Source of the DNA: a virus
IMG/VR virus record: IMGVR_UViG_3300017971_000820
Span: 1-21,780 of that record
Strand: one strand, 5' to 3'
DNA length: 21,780 bases
Part shown: positions 8,012 through 15,024 of the stretch, one piece after another
Layout: each line of letters opens with the position of its first letter
Numbering within the stretch: position 1 is the first letter of the stretch
Notes under the pieces: model-generated
Told to the model about the DNA's origin: nothing
Databases searched by the model: none
Seen by the model: only the letters and a program-made list of their open reading frames with translations
Made by a program: the position numbers and the translations under genes

Positions 8012-8490
8012 CCGAAGAATTCGATAGCGAGGGCTGGAGAAAGGTCCGAAACGACAAACTGTTGGAGTGGGTTGGCGACTCTCATGCCGTGCAATTCATC
8101 TTGCATATGGGTCAAGTGGCGGAAGTGTGGGATGATCTGATAGACCGCGATAAGGATTTTGACGATAATCACATCCATAGCGCGTTTTGGGCGTTGCTTA
8201 TCGAGTTACCCCTGAATCCGTTCTTTGACCGGTTCAAGGGACAGTTGATTCCGCTGATGACCGTGGGGATCAACACATGGCTCGATTCAAACGTCATGCA
8301 GGATGGCGACGAGGAAGAACAGATTCAGGCGTATGTCCTACGAAGGTGGTTGCTGGAGCTTTCCATCTATGTTGTTTACCTGACCCGCGGTCGGGAATAC
8401 GCGCAGCAACACAGTTTGGAGATCCGGAAGTTTTTTACGCGGTATGAGACGTTTGCCGACTTCCGGGCTAAATTAGGGGAGACAGTCTGA
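8008..8490 (+). CDS. Conserved phage helical protein of unknown function
   Basis: This 160-residue protein uses a GTG start (8008) overlapping the upstream TGA (GTGA). It is largely alpha-helical and rich in Trp, Asp and Glu (for example QVAEVWDDLIDRDKDFDDNH, then RRWLLELSIYVVYLTRG). Small soluble proteins like this are found between tail-tube-like and ejection-protein genes in podovirus-type genomes. No catalytic motif, cysteine cluster, signal peptide or membrane helix is visible. An assembly or chaperone role is possible but speculative. Confidence 0.6.
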   Translation: MTEEFDSEGWRKVRNDKLLEWVGDSHAVQFILHMGQVAEVWDDLIDRDKDFDDNHIHSAFWALLIELPLNPFFDRFKGQLIPLMTVGINTWLDSNVMQDGDEEEQIQAYVLRRWLLELSIYVVYLTRGREYAQQHSLEIRKFFTRYETFADFRAKLGETV

Positions 8491-9569
8491 TGCCACTTGG
8501 CGGAAGTAGCAATACCACAACGGTCCAACGATCCGATCCGTGGACCGGTGTGCAACCTGAGCTTCGGAGCCTTTATGGGCGAGCCGGCGAACTGTCACAA
8601 GATGTCGCCCCGTTCTATCCTGGCCAAACCTTTGCCGGTTTCGATCCTCTCCAGACGACCGGCATGACGGGAGCCGTTGATTACGCGACCGGGCAACTTC
8701 CCGGCATGGTCTCCGGGTACCAATCGACGCTGGGACGCATGCTGGATGCCCCGCTGAACATTACCCAGGATCCGGCCTACCTGAACGCTATCGCTGCAAA
8801 CAGATCTTCGGTCATGGATGCCTTGACCGAGGATATGCTCCCCAGTGTGCGCTCCGGGGCGACAGCAGCCGGCCAGTTTGGCGGTTCGAGGCAGGGCATC
8901 GCAGAAGGTCAGGCCATTGGCGATGCCGCGGAAGCCCTTGCCAGGGCTAATGCTCAGACGGGTCTCGGGATGTATGACACAGCTTCCCGAACCGCGGCAA
9001 TGGCAGCAGGCCAGATGCCCGGTGCTCTGCAACTGGGCTTCACGCCGTCGCAGACAATGATGGACATCGGTGGCATGCAGCAAGGCATGACGCAGCAGGG
9101 TATTGATGAGGCCATTGCCAGACACTACTACCCGCAAACAGCCGGCCGGGAGAACTTGGCTTGGCTGAACAGCATCCTGACCGGTGCTTCGCCGTATGCG
9201 GGACAAACCACTACCGCTCCCGGACAGAGTAGAGCCGCCGGTGCCCTTGGTGGCGCATTGATGGGTTCCCAACTTGTCCCCGGCATCGCGAGTGCGCTTG
9301 CGCCTGCTGGAATGACGGTGGCAAGTGCCGCAAGCCCATGGTTGTCAGGCCTTGGCGCTCTCGGTGGTGCGCTCGCGTTCTCCGACCGCCGCCTGAAGCG
9401 GAACATCGTGAAGGTCGGCAAACATGGTCCGCATAACCTGTACGCCTTCAACTACGCCTGGGGTGGTCCGCAGCATCTCGGCGTGATGGCTCAGGAAGTA
9501 CAAGAGACTCACCCCGAGGCAGTGACCGAGGTTGCCGGGTATCTGGCCGTTGATTACGGGAGACTGTGA
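8490..9569 (+). CDS. Virion protein with C-terminal S74-type chaperone/protease domain
   Basis: The protein has 359 residues. The N-terminal 230 are helical and Gln/Ala/Met-rich, with the phage motif GATAAGQFGGSRQGIAEGQA (about 122-141), as in internal virion or ejection-type proteins. Residues 240-297 are Gly/Ala-rich and hydrophobic. Then SDRRLKRNIVKVG begins an intramolecular chaperone auto-protease domain (peptidase S74): Ser298 is the expected self-cleavage residue and Lys303 the dyad lysine five residues on. HLGVMAQEVQETHPEAV and VDYGRL are family signatures. The domain is only 62 residues, shorter than endosialidase chaperones, and ends at the stop. Start is coupled by TGATG. Confidence 0.75.
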   Translation: MPLGGSSNTTTVQRSDPWTGVQPELRSLYGRAGELSQDVAPFYPGQTFAGFDPLQTTGMTGAVDYATGQLPGMVSGYQSTLGRMLDAPLNITQDPAYLNAIAANRSSVMDALTEDMLPSVRSGATAAGQFGGSRQGIAEGQAIGDAAEALARANAQTGLGMYDTASRTAAMAAGQMPGALQLGFTPSQTMMDIGGMQQGMTQQGIDEAIARHYYPQTAGRENLAWLNSILTGASPYAGQTTTAPGQSRAAGALGGALMGSQLVPGIASALAPAGMTVASAASPWLSGLGALGGALAFSDRRLKRNIVKVGKHGPHNLYAFNYAWGGPQHLGVMAQEVQETHPEAVTEVAGYLAVDYGRL

Positions 9570-10732
9570 TGCCCTTTGACATGAATCAAATGATGCAGAA
9601 CCCGATGTTCAACATGGGGTTGGGTATCCTGGCCGCCAACCAACCGGGTGCCTCGTTTGGGCAGGCGGTGGGTAGCGGCATGTTGGCAGGGCAGCAGAAC
9701 CTTCTCCAGATGCGGCAGTTGAAGGAAAAGGCGGCCCAACGACAACTGCAAAGCGAGTTCATGAAGCAGCAGATTGCCGAGGCAAAACGGAAGGCGGCAC
9801 TCCAGGCGCAAATCCAGGAACGGGCGCAAGCCCTGATCGGTCAGCCCGGTGGTGAGGAACTGGCTGGTCCCACGCCCACCGGTGCCCGTCTGACGGGGGC
9901 ACCTTCCGGGATGTACGCGACTGATCCACAGATGGCACCTTTGGCCGGCCTGTTGGCTGCCAGTGGTGACACCGGTGGTCTGGTCGATCTGCTGAAACCG
10001 GAGAAGCCCGGCAAGCCGAGTGCGGATATGCAAGCGTATCTGTACGATGTGACCCAGCACGGTTACAAGGGGAGTTTTGCGGACTGGAAGAAGTCCACCC
10101 GCAAGGCAGGCGTCACGAAGGTTGATGTCAATGTGGGCTTGGGTAAGAAGGCGGAAGGTGATCTGCAGGCGAAGTCCATTTCCGCAAAGACCACCATCCC
10201 CCTGATTGACCAGTTGATTGCCGATACTCAGGCCTTGCCGGGCGGTGTCGGTGGTATTGCGGAAGCCCGGGAGGCGACTGGCGGCATATTCGGTCAGCTT
10301 GCGGATGTCGGTGTCCCGGGTGCCCGGACCGTGGCCGGTGCCATCAAGCCGGAAGTCACCCTATTGGACCCGGATGCCCCGGGCGGCCAGCGGACCATCA
10401 CCGGCCAAAGTCTGCGGACTCAGGGTGAGGTTCTGGCCATCCGGCTGAAGCCGCTCATGGCGGATACCGGCCCGCTGTCCAACCAGGACCGTGCTCGACT
10501 GGCCACCGCGATGGGCGACGTGGCATCGGCTGACTCGGAGCGACGGCTGGAGGCACTATCGACCATCAGGAACATCATGACCGAGAACGAGGAAACGATT
10601 GACAACTTCCTTCGCAAAGGCGGCTTAGGGGTTCCCGGTGAACGACCGCCGCCCGTGCAAGGGCAAGTGATCAGCGGGTACAAGTACATCGGCGGTGACC
10701 CCGGTCAACAATCGAGCTGGGAAAAGCAATGA
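9569..10732 (+). CDS. Putative internal virion / ejection protein
   Basis: The 387-residue protein begins Met-rich (MPFDMNQMMQNPMFNMGLGI), then a coiled-coil-like helix at about 40-90 rich in Lys, Gln and Ala, then Gly/Pro-rich linkers. A C-terminal helical domain contains NQDRARLATAMGDVASADSE and ENEETIDNFLRKG. This plan, between an S74-tailed protein and a very long helical protein, matches internal virion proteins that podovirus-type phages eject with DNA. ATG 9569 is preferred (TGATG coupling); GTG 9566 is also in frame. No enzymatic motif seen. It overlaps the next start by 4 nt (ATGA). Confidence 0.6.
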   Translation: MPFDMNQMMQNPMFNMGLGILAANQPGASFGQAVGSGMLAGQQNLLQMRQLKEKAAQRQLQSEFMKQQIAEAKRKAALQAQIQERAQALIGQPGGEELAGPTPTGARLTGAPSGMYATDPQMAPLAGLLAASGDTGGLVDLLKPEKPGKPSADMQAYLYDVTQHGYKGSFADWKKSTRKAGVTKVDVNVGLGKKAEGDLQAKSISAKTTIPLIDQLIADTQALPGGVGGIAEAREATGGIFGQLADVGVPGARTVAGAIKPEVTLLDPDAPGGQRTITGQSLRTQGEVLAIRLKPLMADTGPLSNQDRARLATAMGDVASADSERRLEALSTIRNIMTENEETIDNFLRKGGLGVPGERPPPVQGQVISGYKYIGGDPGQQSSWEKQ

Positions 10733-13146
10733 AGCCATGGGAAGAATACCAGCAGCAGGCGACTGACGCTCCCCCCTGGGAAGACTACGCACCCGCACCG
10801 TCAGCCTACGCCGAACGCCAGACTCCCCGCGGCAGACGGCACCTGGGCGGCACCTACGCGGAACGGGTCTCTGAAACGGCCGGTTTCCCGGTATCCCCGG
10901 AACCGGATCTCACGGCCACAGAACGTGGTCTGATCGGTCTTGCAGATACCCCGGAAGAACGCCGGCAAGAGTTCCTTCGGATGTACCCGGCCGGTACGAT
11001 CCAGGAGATTCAACTGCCGACGGGGCAAACGGAGACGGTCTATTCCAAGAACCCGCTGGATCCGCCCAAGCTGTTGGATGAGCCGGGTGTGACCCTGATG
11101 GATGTCATGGATCGACCGCAGACCTTGCTCGAGGCACCCCTGCAGCTTGGTACTGCTATGCTCGGTCCCGCTGCCCCGGCTGCTCAGATTGGCCTGCAGG
11201 CTGCGATCCCCGGCCTCACCCACTTGGCGAAGGAAGGGCTCCAAGAGCTTCGGGGTGCCCAGCTTCAACCCATGGGTGAAGTATTGGGACAGGCGGGCAT
11301 GGAGTCGGCGGCAGACCTGCTCACCGGTGGTCTGGGATACGGGCTTCCCGCTCTGACGGGGAAAGTTCTCGGTGGTCCGGTGAAAAAGGGTGCTGCTCCG
11401 TTGGTAGAGGACGCCAAGGCGATTGAAGCATTGATGCAGACCCGTCCTGATCTGATCCCACCCATGGCATACCAGATGCGCCCGGATCATCCGATCATGG
11501 AAGGCCTGTCCAAGCAGGCGCGATCCACCAGTCCCGCACTGCAGCAGCAGGAAATGGCCCAACGGTTGGTCTTTGGGGATGTGCTGCGCGATATTGGTGA
11601 GTTGCCTGTTGAACGGGCAGGTCGGAAACTGGTGGGGCAAGGCAAGCGATTCCTCCGAGAGAAGCGGGACGAGCTGACCCAGATGTTCAACGTGAACCCC
11701 ACCGATGCCGGCGAGGCGATGAAGGGTATCATCACCAAGAACTTCAACAAGCAGTCCCGGGCTCAGATCAATCAGGCCTACAACGAGGCCGGCACCCTGG
11801 CAGAAGGGGTGCGGTTTGACCTGACTGGTGCTCAACAGGCTGCCCGGGAAGTAACAGCACCGGTGCCGGCCACCGCGACCGAGATGGTGGACTCCGAGAT
11901 CGTTGATCTGATGGGCCGCCCGCTGACCCAGAACACGGTTCAGGAATTCGTGAACGTTGCCGCGAGCCCGGGTGGCAAGGTTTCCCGGGTGGCTGCTCTG
12001 CTAAAGAAGATCGACCCCGAACAAACGAACTGGGAAGTGGTCAAGGAGTTGCGGAGCCAAGTAGGCGATGCGATCAAGGATCTGCCCAGCGAGGATGCGA
12101 CATCGGGTGCGGCCAAGGCACTGTGGAAGCGGTTGACCAACTCCATTGAGAACCCCATCGGTGGAGGCGGTGAGTTCGTCACCGCATGGCAGAAGGCCAA
12201 CGCGCTCTCCCGTAAACGGTTCGAGGTCTTTGAGCAAGGCCGGGTGTTGAAGGTTCTGGGCGAAGACTCTCCCTCGGGACTCGTTGCCGAGTTTGCCACC
12301 AACCCCCACAACCTTACTCCGACCATGAAGGAGGTATTGTCCGGGTATGGCGGGAAGAAGCTGACGGTTGCCCGGAAGGGTCTGCAGCGCGGCATCCTCA
12401 TGAATGACAACCCCCGGGCATTGGTGAACCAGTGGCGTGACGGCAACCCGGAAGGGTTCAACTTCCTGTTTGCATCCAAGGCCGACCGATCCGCGTTTAC
12501 CCGGGTGGTTGATGAACTCGATGCGCTCAAGTCCCATCCGATTCAGCAGATGATCGATAACAAGGGAGCCATGATCGAACAGGGTAAGACGCTGCTCGGG
12601 AAACTGGGACCGCAAGAACTGCGCTCCACCATCCGTATGTATGGTGGCAAGGATTCCGCAGGCGGGCAGGCTCTCAGATTGGCCACCCTGGACGATATGC
12701 TCGGCAAGGCCATGAAGATCGACAAGGATGGTGTGTTGTCACTGGACTCTACCGCGCTGAACAAGACCATCATGGAAGCCAAACGCAAGGGTCTGTGGGA
12801 TAAGGTACTGACATCCCAAGACAAGACGAACTTGCGCGGTATGGACGCCTATGTTCGCCGGGTGATCAATTCGTCTTCCGATGTCGGTGTTTCCCTGGAG
12901 AAGCAACAAGCCATCGCATCCTTGAAGCATCCGACCAGCTTCATCCAGGGTGTCCATGCTCTGGCGGTAAACAACCGTGTGCTGGCACCCCTGCTGATGA
13001 GTAAAACGGCTGCCAAGTTATTCAAGCCGACTGTCCGGAAAACCGGGAGAAACGTCCCTCGTGTGAAACCGGGTCACTGGGTGTTTGTCGGTAACCTGCT
13101 CGGGGAGATCAATCGCATTCCTAGCGAGGAATCTGTGCGGCAGTGA
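10729..13146 (+). CDS. Large internal virion / DNA ejection-type protein
   Basis: The 805-residue protein is the last late gene. Its N-terminus carries two W-E-[ED]-Y units (MKPWEEYQQQ and APPWEDYAP), typical of long phage ejection proteins. Residues about 140-215 form an Ala/Gly/Leu-rich hydrophobic stretch (MLGPAAPAAQIGLQAAIPGL) that could enter the host envelope. The remainder (about 230-800) is a long charged helical region with many Lys, Glu and Gln. No peptidase or transglycosylase motif is recognised, unlike some T7 gp16-like proteins. A role in forming the DNA translocation conduit is inferred from position and composition. Confidence 0.6.
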   Translation: MKPWEEYQQQATDAPPWEDYAPAPSAYAERQTPRGRRHLGGTYAERVSETAGFPVSPEPDLTATERGLIGLADTPEERRQEFLRMYPAGTIQEIQLPTGQTETVYSKNPLDPPKLLDEPGVTLMDVMDRPQTLLEAPLQLGTAMLGPAAPAAQIGLQAAIPGLTHLAKEGLQELRGAQLQPMGEVLGQAGMESAADLLTGGLGYGLPALTGKVLGGPVKKGAAPLVEDAKAIEALMQTRPDLIPPMAYQMRPDHPIMEGLSKQARSTSPALQQQEMAQRLVFGDVLRDIGELPVERAGRKLVGQGKRFLREKRDELTQMFNVNPTDAGEAMKGIITKNFNKQSRAQINQAYNEAGTLAEGVRFDLTGAQQAAREVTAPVPATATEMVDSEIVDLMGRPLTQNTVQEFVNVAASPGGKVSRVAALLKKIDPEQTNWEVVKELRSQVGDAIKDLPSEDATSGAAKALWKRLTNSIENPIGGGGEFVTAWQKANALSRKRFEVFEQGRVLKVLGEDSPSGLVAEFATNPHNLTPTMKEVLSGYGGKKLTVARKGLQRGILMNDNPRALVNQWRDGNPEGFNFLFASKADRSAFTRVVDELDALKSHPIQQMIDNKGAMIEQGKTLLGKLGPQELRSTIRMYGGKDSAGGQALRLATLDDMLGKAMKIDKDGVLSLDSTALNKTIMEAKRKGLWDKVLTSQDKTNLRGMDAYVRRVINSSSDVGVSLEKQQAIASLKHPTSFIQGVHALAVNNRVLAPLLMSKTAAKLFKPTVRKTGRNVPRVKPGHWVFVGNLLGEINRIPSEESVRQ

Positions 13147-13147
13147 T

Positions 13148-13211
13148 TGGTCTGTGGATTATTCACCCCTTTTTGTCGCGCGGATCCTCGTCGTTAAAGG
13201 GTTTTAGACCA
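13148..13211 (+). terminator. Nested stem-loop after the late operon, possible weak terminator
   Basis: Starting 2 nt after the last late-gene stop there is an outer pair TGGTCT (13148-13153) with AGACCA (13206-13211). Inside is CCCTTT (13167-13172) with AAAGGG (13196-13201), followed by TTTT. The inner stem plus T-run resembles a weak rho-independent terminator, but the loop is long (23 nt). The outer stem would compete with it. Confidence 0.35.
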
Positions 13212-13307
13212 TCCCCCGTTTGAACGCAGGCGTCGTATGATACTGTTCGATGAAATAAATCGGCCAACAACAATCAATAGATATAGTAAATAATTAACGT
13301 AAGGACA

Positions 13308-13321
13308 TTCCTTCGAAGGAA
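13308..13321. other. Perfect 14-bp palindrome in A+T-rich intergenic region
   Basis: TTCCTTCGAAGGAA reads the same on both strands. It lies in the 291-nt gap 13147-13437, whose middle (13255-13340) is clearly more A+T-rich than the rest of the window. The flanks (ATTCCTT ... AAAGGAAT, 13307-13329) allow an alternative hairpin. It could be a dimeric-protein operator or part of a replication origin; nothing in the sequence decides. I see no convincing gene, tRNA or known ncRNA in this gap. Confidence 0.4.
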
Positions 13322-13357
13322 AAAGGAATATCGTTACAAACATTAAGCCAAGGAAGA

Positions 13358-13460
13358 CAGTGAGTGAAAAATTGACATGTTACCGTGACGCCTCCGTGGC
13401 ACACGGTTAACGAGTTAAACCGGATGCCACGGAGGCGTCACGGCAGAGAGTCACTCACTG
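13358..13460. repeat. Long nested inverted repeat at the convergent gene junction
   Basis: A perfect 19-nt inverted repeat pairs 13383-13401 with 13425-13443. Inside it CGGTTAAC pairs with GTTAAACCG with one bulged A, giving a hairpin of about 27 bp with a tiny loop. Outside it CAGTGAGTGA (13358-13367) pairs with TCACTCACTG (13451-13460). On the minus strand the hairpin is followed by a TTTTT run (revcomp of 13368-13372), so it may terminate the leftward genes, whose last stop codon lies in the right arm. The plus strand has no T-run after it. Confidence 0.7.
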
Positions 13461-13650
13461 ACGTGATATCGGCGGGGCCCAGGAGGCTTTTATCACCACC
13501 GCAAATAAGAAAGTACCGCCGAGACGGAGTCCGCATGCCATAGCTGGCTCTTGGTGGGCGGGGATCATCGAACAAGTAGCTAAAGTAGATCACCAGACCT
13601 CCGGTCTGCTGACTACTTAGCTTTATCGTTACCTTGCCCTTCGATTCCAT
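13438..13650 (-). CDS. Small unknown phage protein (third gene of leftward cluster)
   Basis: The frame encodes 70 residues from ATG 13650 (MESKGKVTIKLSSQQTGG) to TGA 13438. A TTG at 13677 would add nine residues, but neither start has a strong ribosome site. The start overlaps the Lar-like gene by 22 nt, implying translational coupling. The sequence is beta-like at the N-terminus and basic in the middle (DDPRPPRASYGMRTPSRRYF). I do not recognise it. Its stop lies inside the right arm of the long inverted repeat, so the last codons are read just before that hairpin forms. Confidence 0.55.
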   Translation of the reverse strand: MESKGKVTIKLSSQQTGGLVIYFSYLFDDPRPPRASYGMRTPSRRYFLICGGDKSLLGPADITSVSDSLP

Positions 13651-13853
13651 GCGGTCGTGCCTAGACGTGTCTCGCAATCGCAGTTGTACCAGTTGATGCA
13701 GCGGATATGACTAGCGCACACAACTTCGGCCGCACTTCCGCAGAAGGGGCAAGGTAACAAGTCAGGCAACGCGGACGCTTGCTCCTTGCCAGCCGTACAG
13801 CTATCGCAGTAGCCGCCTGTTCCACACACGCCACCATCTTCTGTGCATTTCAT
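13629..13853 (-). CDS. Lar-like restriction alleviation family zinc-ribbon protein
   Basis: The 74-residue protein carries the Lar-type signature LLPCPFCGSAAEV (Cys35, Cys38), then Cys52, Cys58 and Cys60, and ends TAWNRRAR, the usual AWN-R-A terminus of this family. The N-terminus adds Cys3, Cys10, Cys16 and Cys19, possibly a second metal knuckle. Family members include Rac prophage Lar, which lowers type I restriction of unmodified DNA; many relatives are untested. A ribosome site (AAAGGAA) lies 8-10 nt before ATG. It is the middle gene of a three-gene minus-strand cluster opposite to all neighbours, as expected for accessory cargo. An anti-restriction role is inferred. Confidence 0.75.
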   Translation of the reverse strand: MKCTEDGGVCGTGGYCDSCTAGKEQASALPDLLPCPFCGSAAEVVCASHIRCINWYNCDCETRLGTTAWNRRAR

Positions 13854-13873
13854 CGCGCCGGTTCCTTTAATCG

Positions 13874-14131
13874 TTAGCCAGCCTGTGACCCAGCTTCATC
13901 CAAGAACGCTTGGATGTCATCGGCCACCCAAAACACCCCTACCTTATTGGTGTACCGCCCTATGATGCGCCAAGCGTGTGTCGGCATCTGAAACTTCTCC
14001 ATCTCGTGATCGCTGTTTCTCAGCACTCGGTATCGTCCGGAAAATCCGTAGACAATGTAGAAGGTTCCCGGGAGATCTTCCTGATGTCGCAGCAGGAATT
14101 GAGCAATATGTTCGGGGCTTTGATCTTGCAT
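13874..14131 (-). CDS. Small unknown phage protein (first gene of leftward cluster)
   Basis: The 85-residue protein has a good ribosome site (GAAGGAG, 7 nt before the ATG at 14131). It begins MQDQSPEHIAQFLLRHQEDL and contains a beta-like centre (TFYIVYGFSGRYRVL) and a C-terminal helix (VADDIQAFLDEAG). It looks like a small soluble alpha/beta protein and I do not recognise the family. It is transcribed away from the replication operon. Its neighbour in the same cluster is Lar-like, so a host-takeover or anti-defence role is possible but only by association. Confidence 0.65.
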   Translation of the reverse strand: MQDQSPEHIAQFLLRHQEDLPGTFYIVYGFSGRYRVLRNSDHEMEKFQMPTHAWRIIGRYTNKVGVFWVADDIQAFLDEAGSQAG

Positions 14132-14156
14132 GGTTCCGCTCCTTCGTTGTTGGTGT

Positions 14157-14185
14157 TTGACAGTGTGGCACTGATGTACTACAGT
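14157..14185 (+). promoter_or_regulatory. Sigma70-like promoter for the replication operon
   Basis: TTGACA (14157-14162) is a perfect -35, followed by a 17-nt spacer and TACAGT (14180-14185, four of six matches to TATAAT). Transcription would start near 14192, about 20 nt before the ATG at 14212, and makes the GTG at 14191 an unlikely start. On the opposite strand TTGAAA (14190-14185) could serve as a -35 for the leftward genes with a poor -10, so the two promoters may overlap. Confidence 0.65.
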
Positions 14186-14195
14186 TTCAAGTGCC
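14167..14195. promoter_or_regulatory. Inverted repeat around the -10 region, possible operator
   Basis: GGCACT (14167-14172) and AGTGCC (14190-14195) are inverted copies with centres 23 bp apart, roughly two helical turns, flanking the -10 box and start site. A dimeric or tetrameric repressor such as the ribbon-helix-helix-like protein encoded next could bind here. This is pattern-based; arms of 6 bp can arise by chance. Confidence 0.35.
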
Positions 14196-14211
14196 GAACG
14201 AGGAAAAATTA

Positions 14212-14397
14212 ATGCAACTCAATTCGACCATCGCCATCCGGGCGACCCGCAAGCTACGGGACCAGTTCATGAAGAAGGCTGCGAAATTCGGGCGTCCCGC
14301 AGATGTGCATCGCGACATACTGCAGGCGTTCGTTGATGGTCGGCTGATTATCGAACCGGATCCCAAGAAACCCACACTGGAGAACCACAATGCTTGA
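14212..14397 (+). CDS. Small ribbon-helix-helix-like DNA-binding protein
   Basis: The frame encodes 61 residues from ATG 14212, with GAGGA 8 nt upstream. The sequence reads as a beta strand (MQLNSTIAIRATRK) followed by two helices (KLRDQFMKKAAKFG, then RPADVHRDILQAFVDGRL), the order of Arc/MetJ-type ribbon-helix-helix proteins. A proline-rich tail follows. It is the first gene behind the promoter at 14157, a usual place for an autoregulator, and an inverted repeat overlaps that promoter. Its end overlaps the next gene by 8 nt. The fold call is by pattern, without recognised close homology. Confidence 0.6.
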   Translation: MQLNSTIAIRATRKLRDQFMKKAAKFGRPADVHRDILQAFVDGRLIIEPDPKKPTLENHNA

Positions 14398-14779
14398 AAC
14401 AACCCTGGAAAGGATCGCAACCGCACTGGAAAAGATTGCCGACAGTTTTGATTCGGCCGCAGTCATTGCTCCAACCGCTGCCGACCAACCCGTACCGAAC
14501 CTCACGCCGGCACCCGCAGATCCCATCCCCCCGGCGGCCCCGGTCCCTGCTGCCGCAGCTCCCGAGATCCCTACAGCACCAGCCGAACCCGCTCTGCCCT
14601 TCAACGACAAGCAGGGCATGATCAACTACGTCATGGCGGCCTATCAGGAACTCGGTCCCGAGAAGGGTGCCCAGATCCAAGCCGTCTTGGTGAACCTCGG
14701 TCATCCGAACATCAACGATGTACCCCCTGAACAGTTCCAGGCGGTGTTCGATGGTGTGGAAAAGCTGAAGGTGGCATGA
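14390..14779 (+). CDS. Early phage protein with Ala/Pro linker, unknown function
   Basis: The protein has 129 residues. An N-terminal heptad-like helix (TLERIATALEKIADSFD) suggests an oligomerising coiled coil. Residues about 35-70 are a disordered Pro/Ala linker. The C-terminal 55 residues (KQGMINYVMAAYQELGPEKG ... PPEQFQAVFDGVEKLK) form a compact helical domain that recurs in phage replication regions upstream of DUF2800/DUF2815 genes. The ATG overlaps the previous stop by 8 nt and its end overlaps the next ATG by 4 nt. An adaptor or replication-accessory role is inferred only from location. Confidence 0.6.
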   Translation: MLETTLERIATALEKIADSFDSAAVIAPTAADQPVPNLTPAPADPIPPAAPVPAAAAPEIPTAPAEPALPFNDKQGMINYVMAAYQELGPEKGAQIQAVLVNLGHPNINDVPPEQFQAVFDGVEKLKVA

Positions 14780-15024
14780 TGAAGGACGGTATCTTCACAA
14801 CCGAATACGAGGCTTCCCATGAGTGGGATCGACGCATGGTGTACTCTCGGGCACTGGTGGCGGGTGCCACGGTGGCGGCAGAACTCGCTGCAAAAGACGA
14901 CGACCCTCCTGCTCAGGAACAGGTCAAACTTTTCATCAGACGATTCGCCAACACCGTTCTCGACCATTACGATACCAAGTTCCCGGAACCCATCGTCGTA
15001 AACGGTCAGGGGGGCTCACAATGA
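14776..15024 (+). CDS. Small unknown phage replication-region protein
   Basis: This 82-residue protein is coupled by ATGA overlaps to both neighbours. It begins MMKDGIFTTEYEASHEWDRR (the second ATG at 14779 is equally possible) and is mainly helical (ALVAGATVAAELAAKDD, then VKLFIRRFANTVLDHYD). No motif is recognised. It lies directly before the DUF2800 gene and overlaps it by 4 nt. Confidence 0.6.
   Translation: MMKDGIFTTEYEASHEWDRRMVYSRALVAGATVAAELAAKDDDPPAQEQVKLFIRRFANTVLDHYDTKFPEPIVVNGQGGSQ

Noticed and set aside
10801-11835. Minus-strand open frame of 344 codons
   Set aside because: It lies wholly within the plus-strand ejection-type gene, with Gln/His/Leu-rich shadow composition and no ribosome site or coupling.
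13147-13260. tRNA or small RNA gene after the late operon
   Set aside because: The region has stem-forming segments but no cloverleaf, anticodon loop or T-loop consensus.
13360-13410. A 16-codon GTG-started frame after AAGGAAG that could be a leader peptide
   Set aside because: Too short to support; it runs into the inverted repeat and no gene follows on that strand for the leader to control.
13854-13885. GGCTAAC box at the stop of the first minus-strand gene, resembling an attC R'' box
   Set aside because: No matching GTTRRRY box or hairpin lies within the next 100 nt on that strand, and the intergenic gap is only 20 nt.
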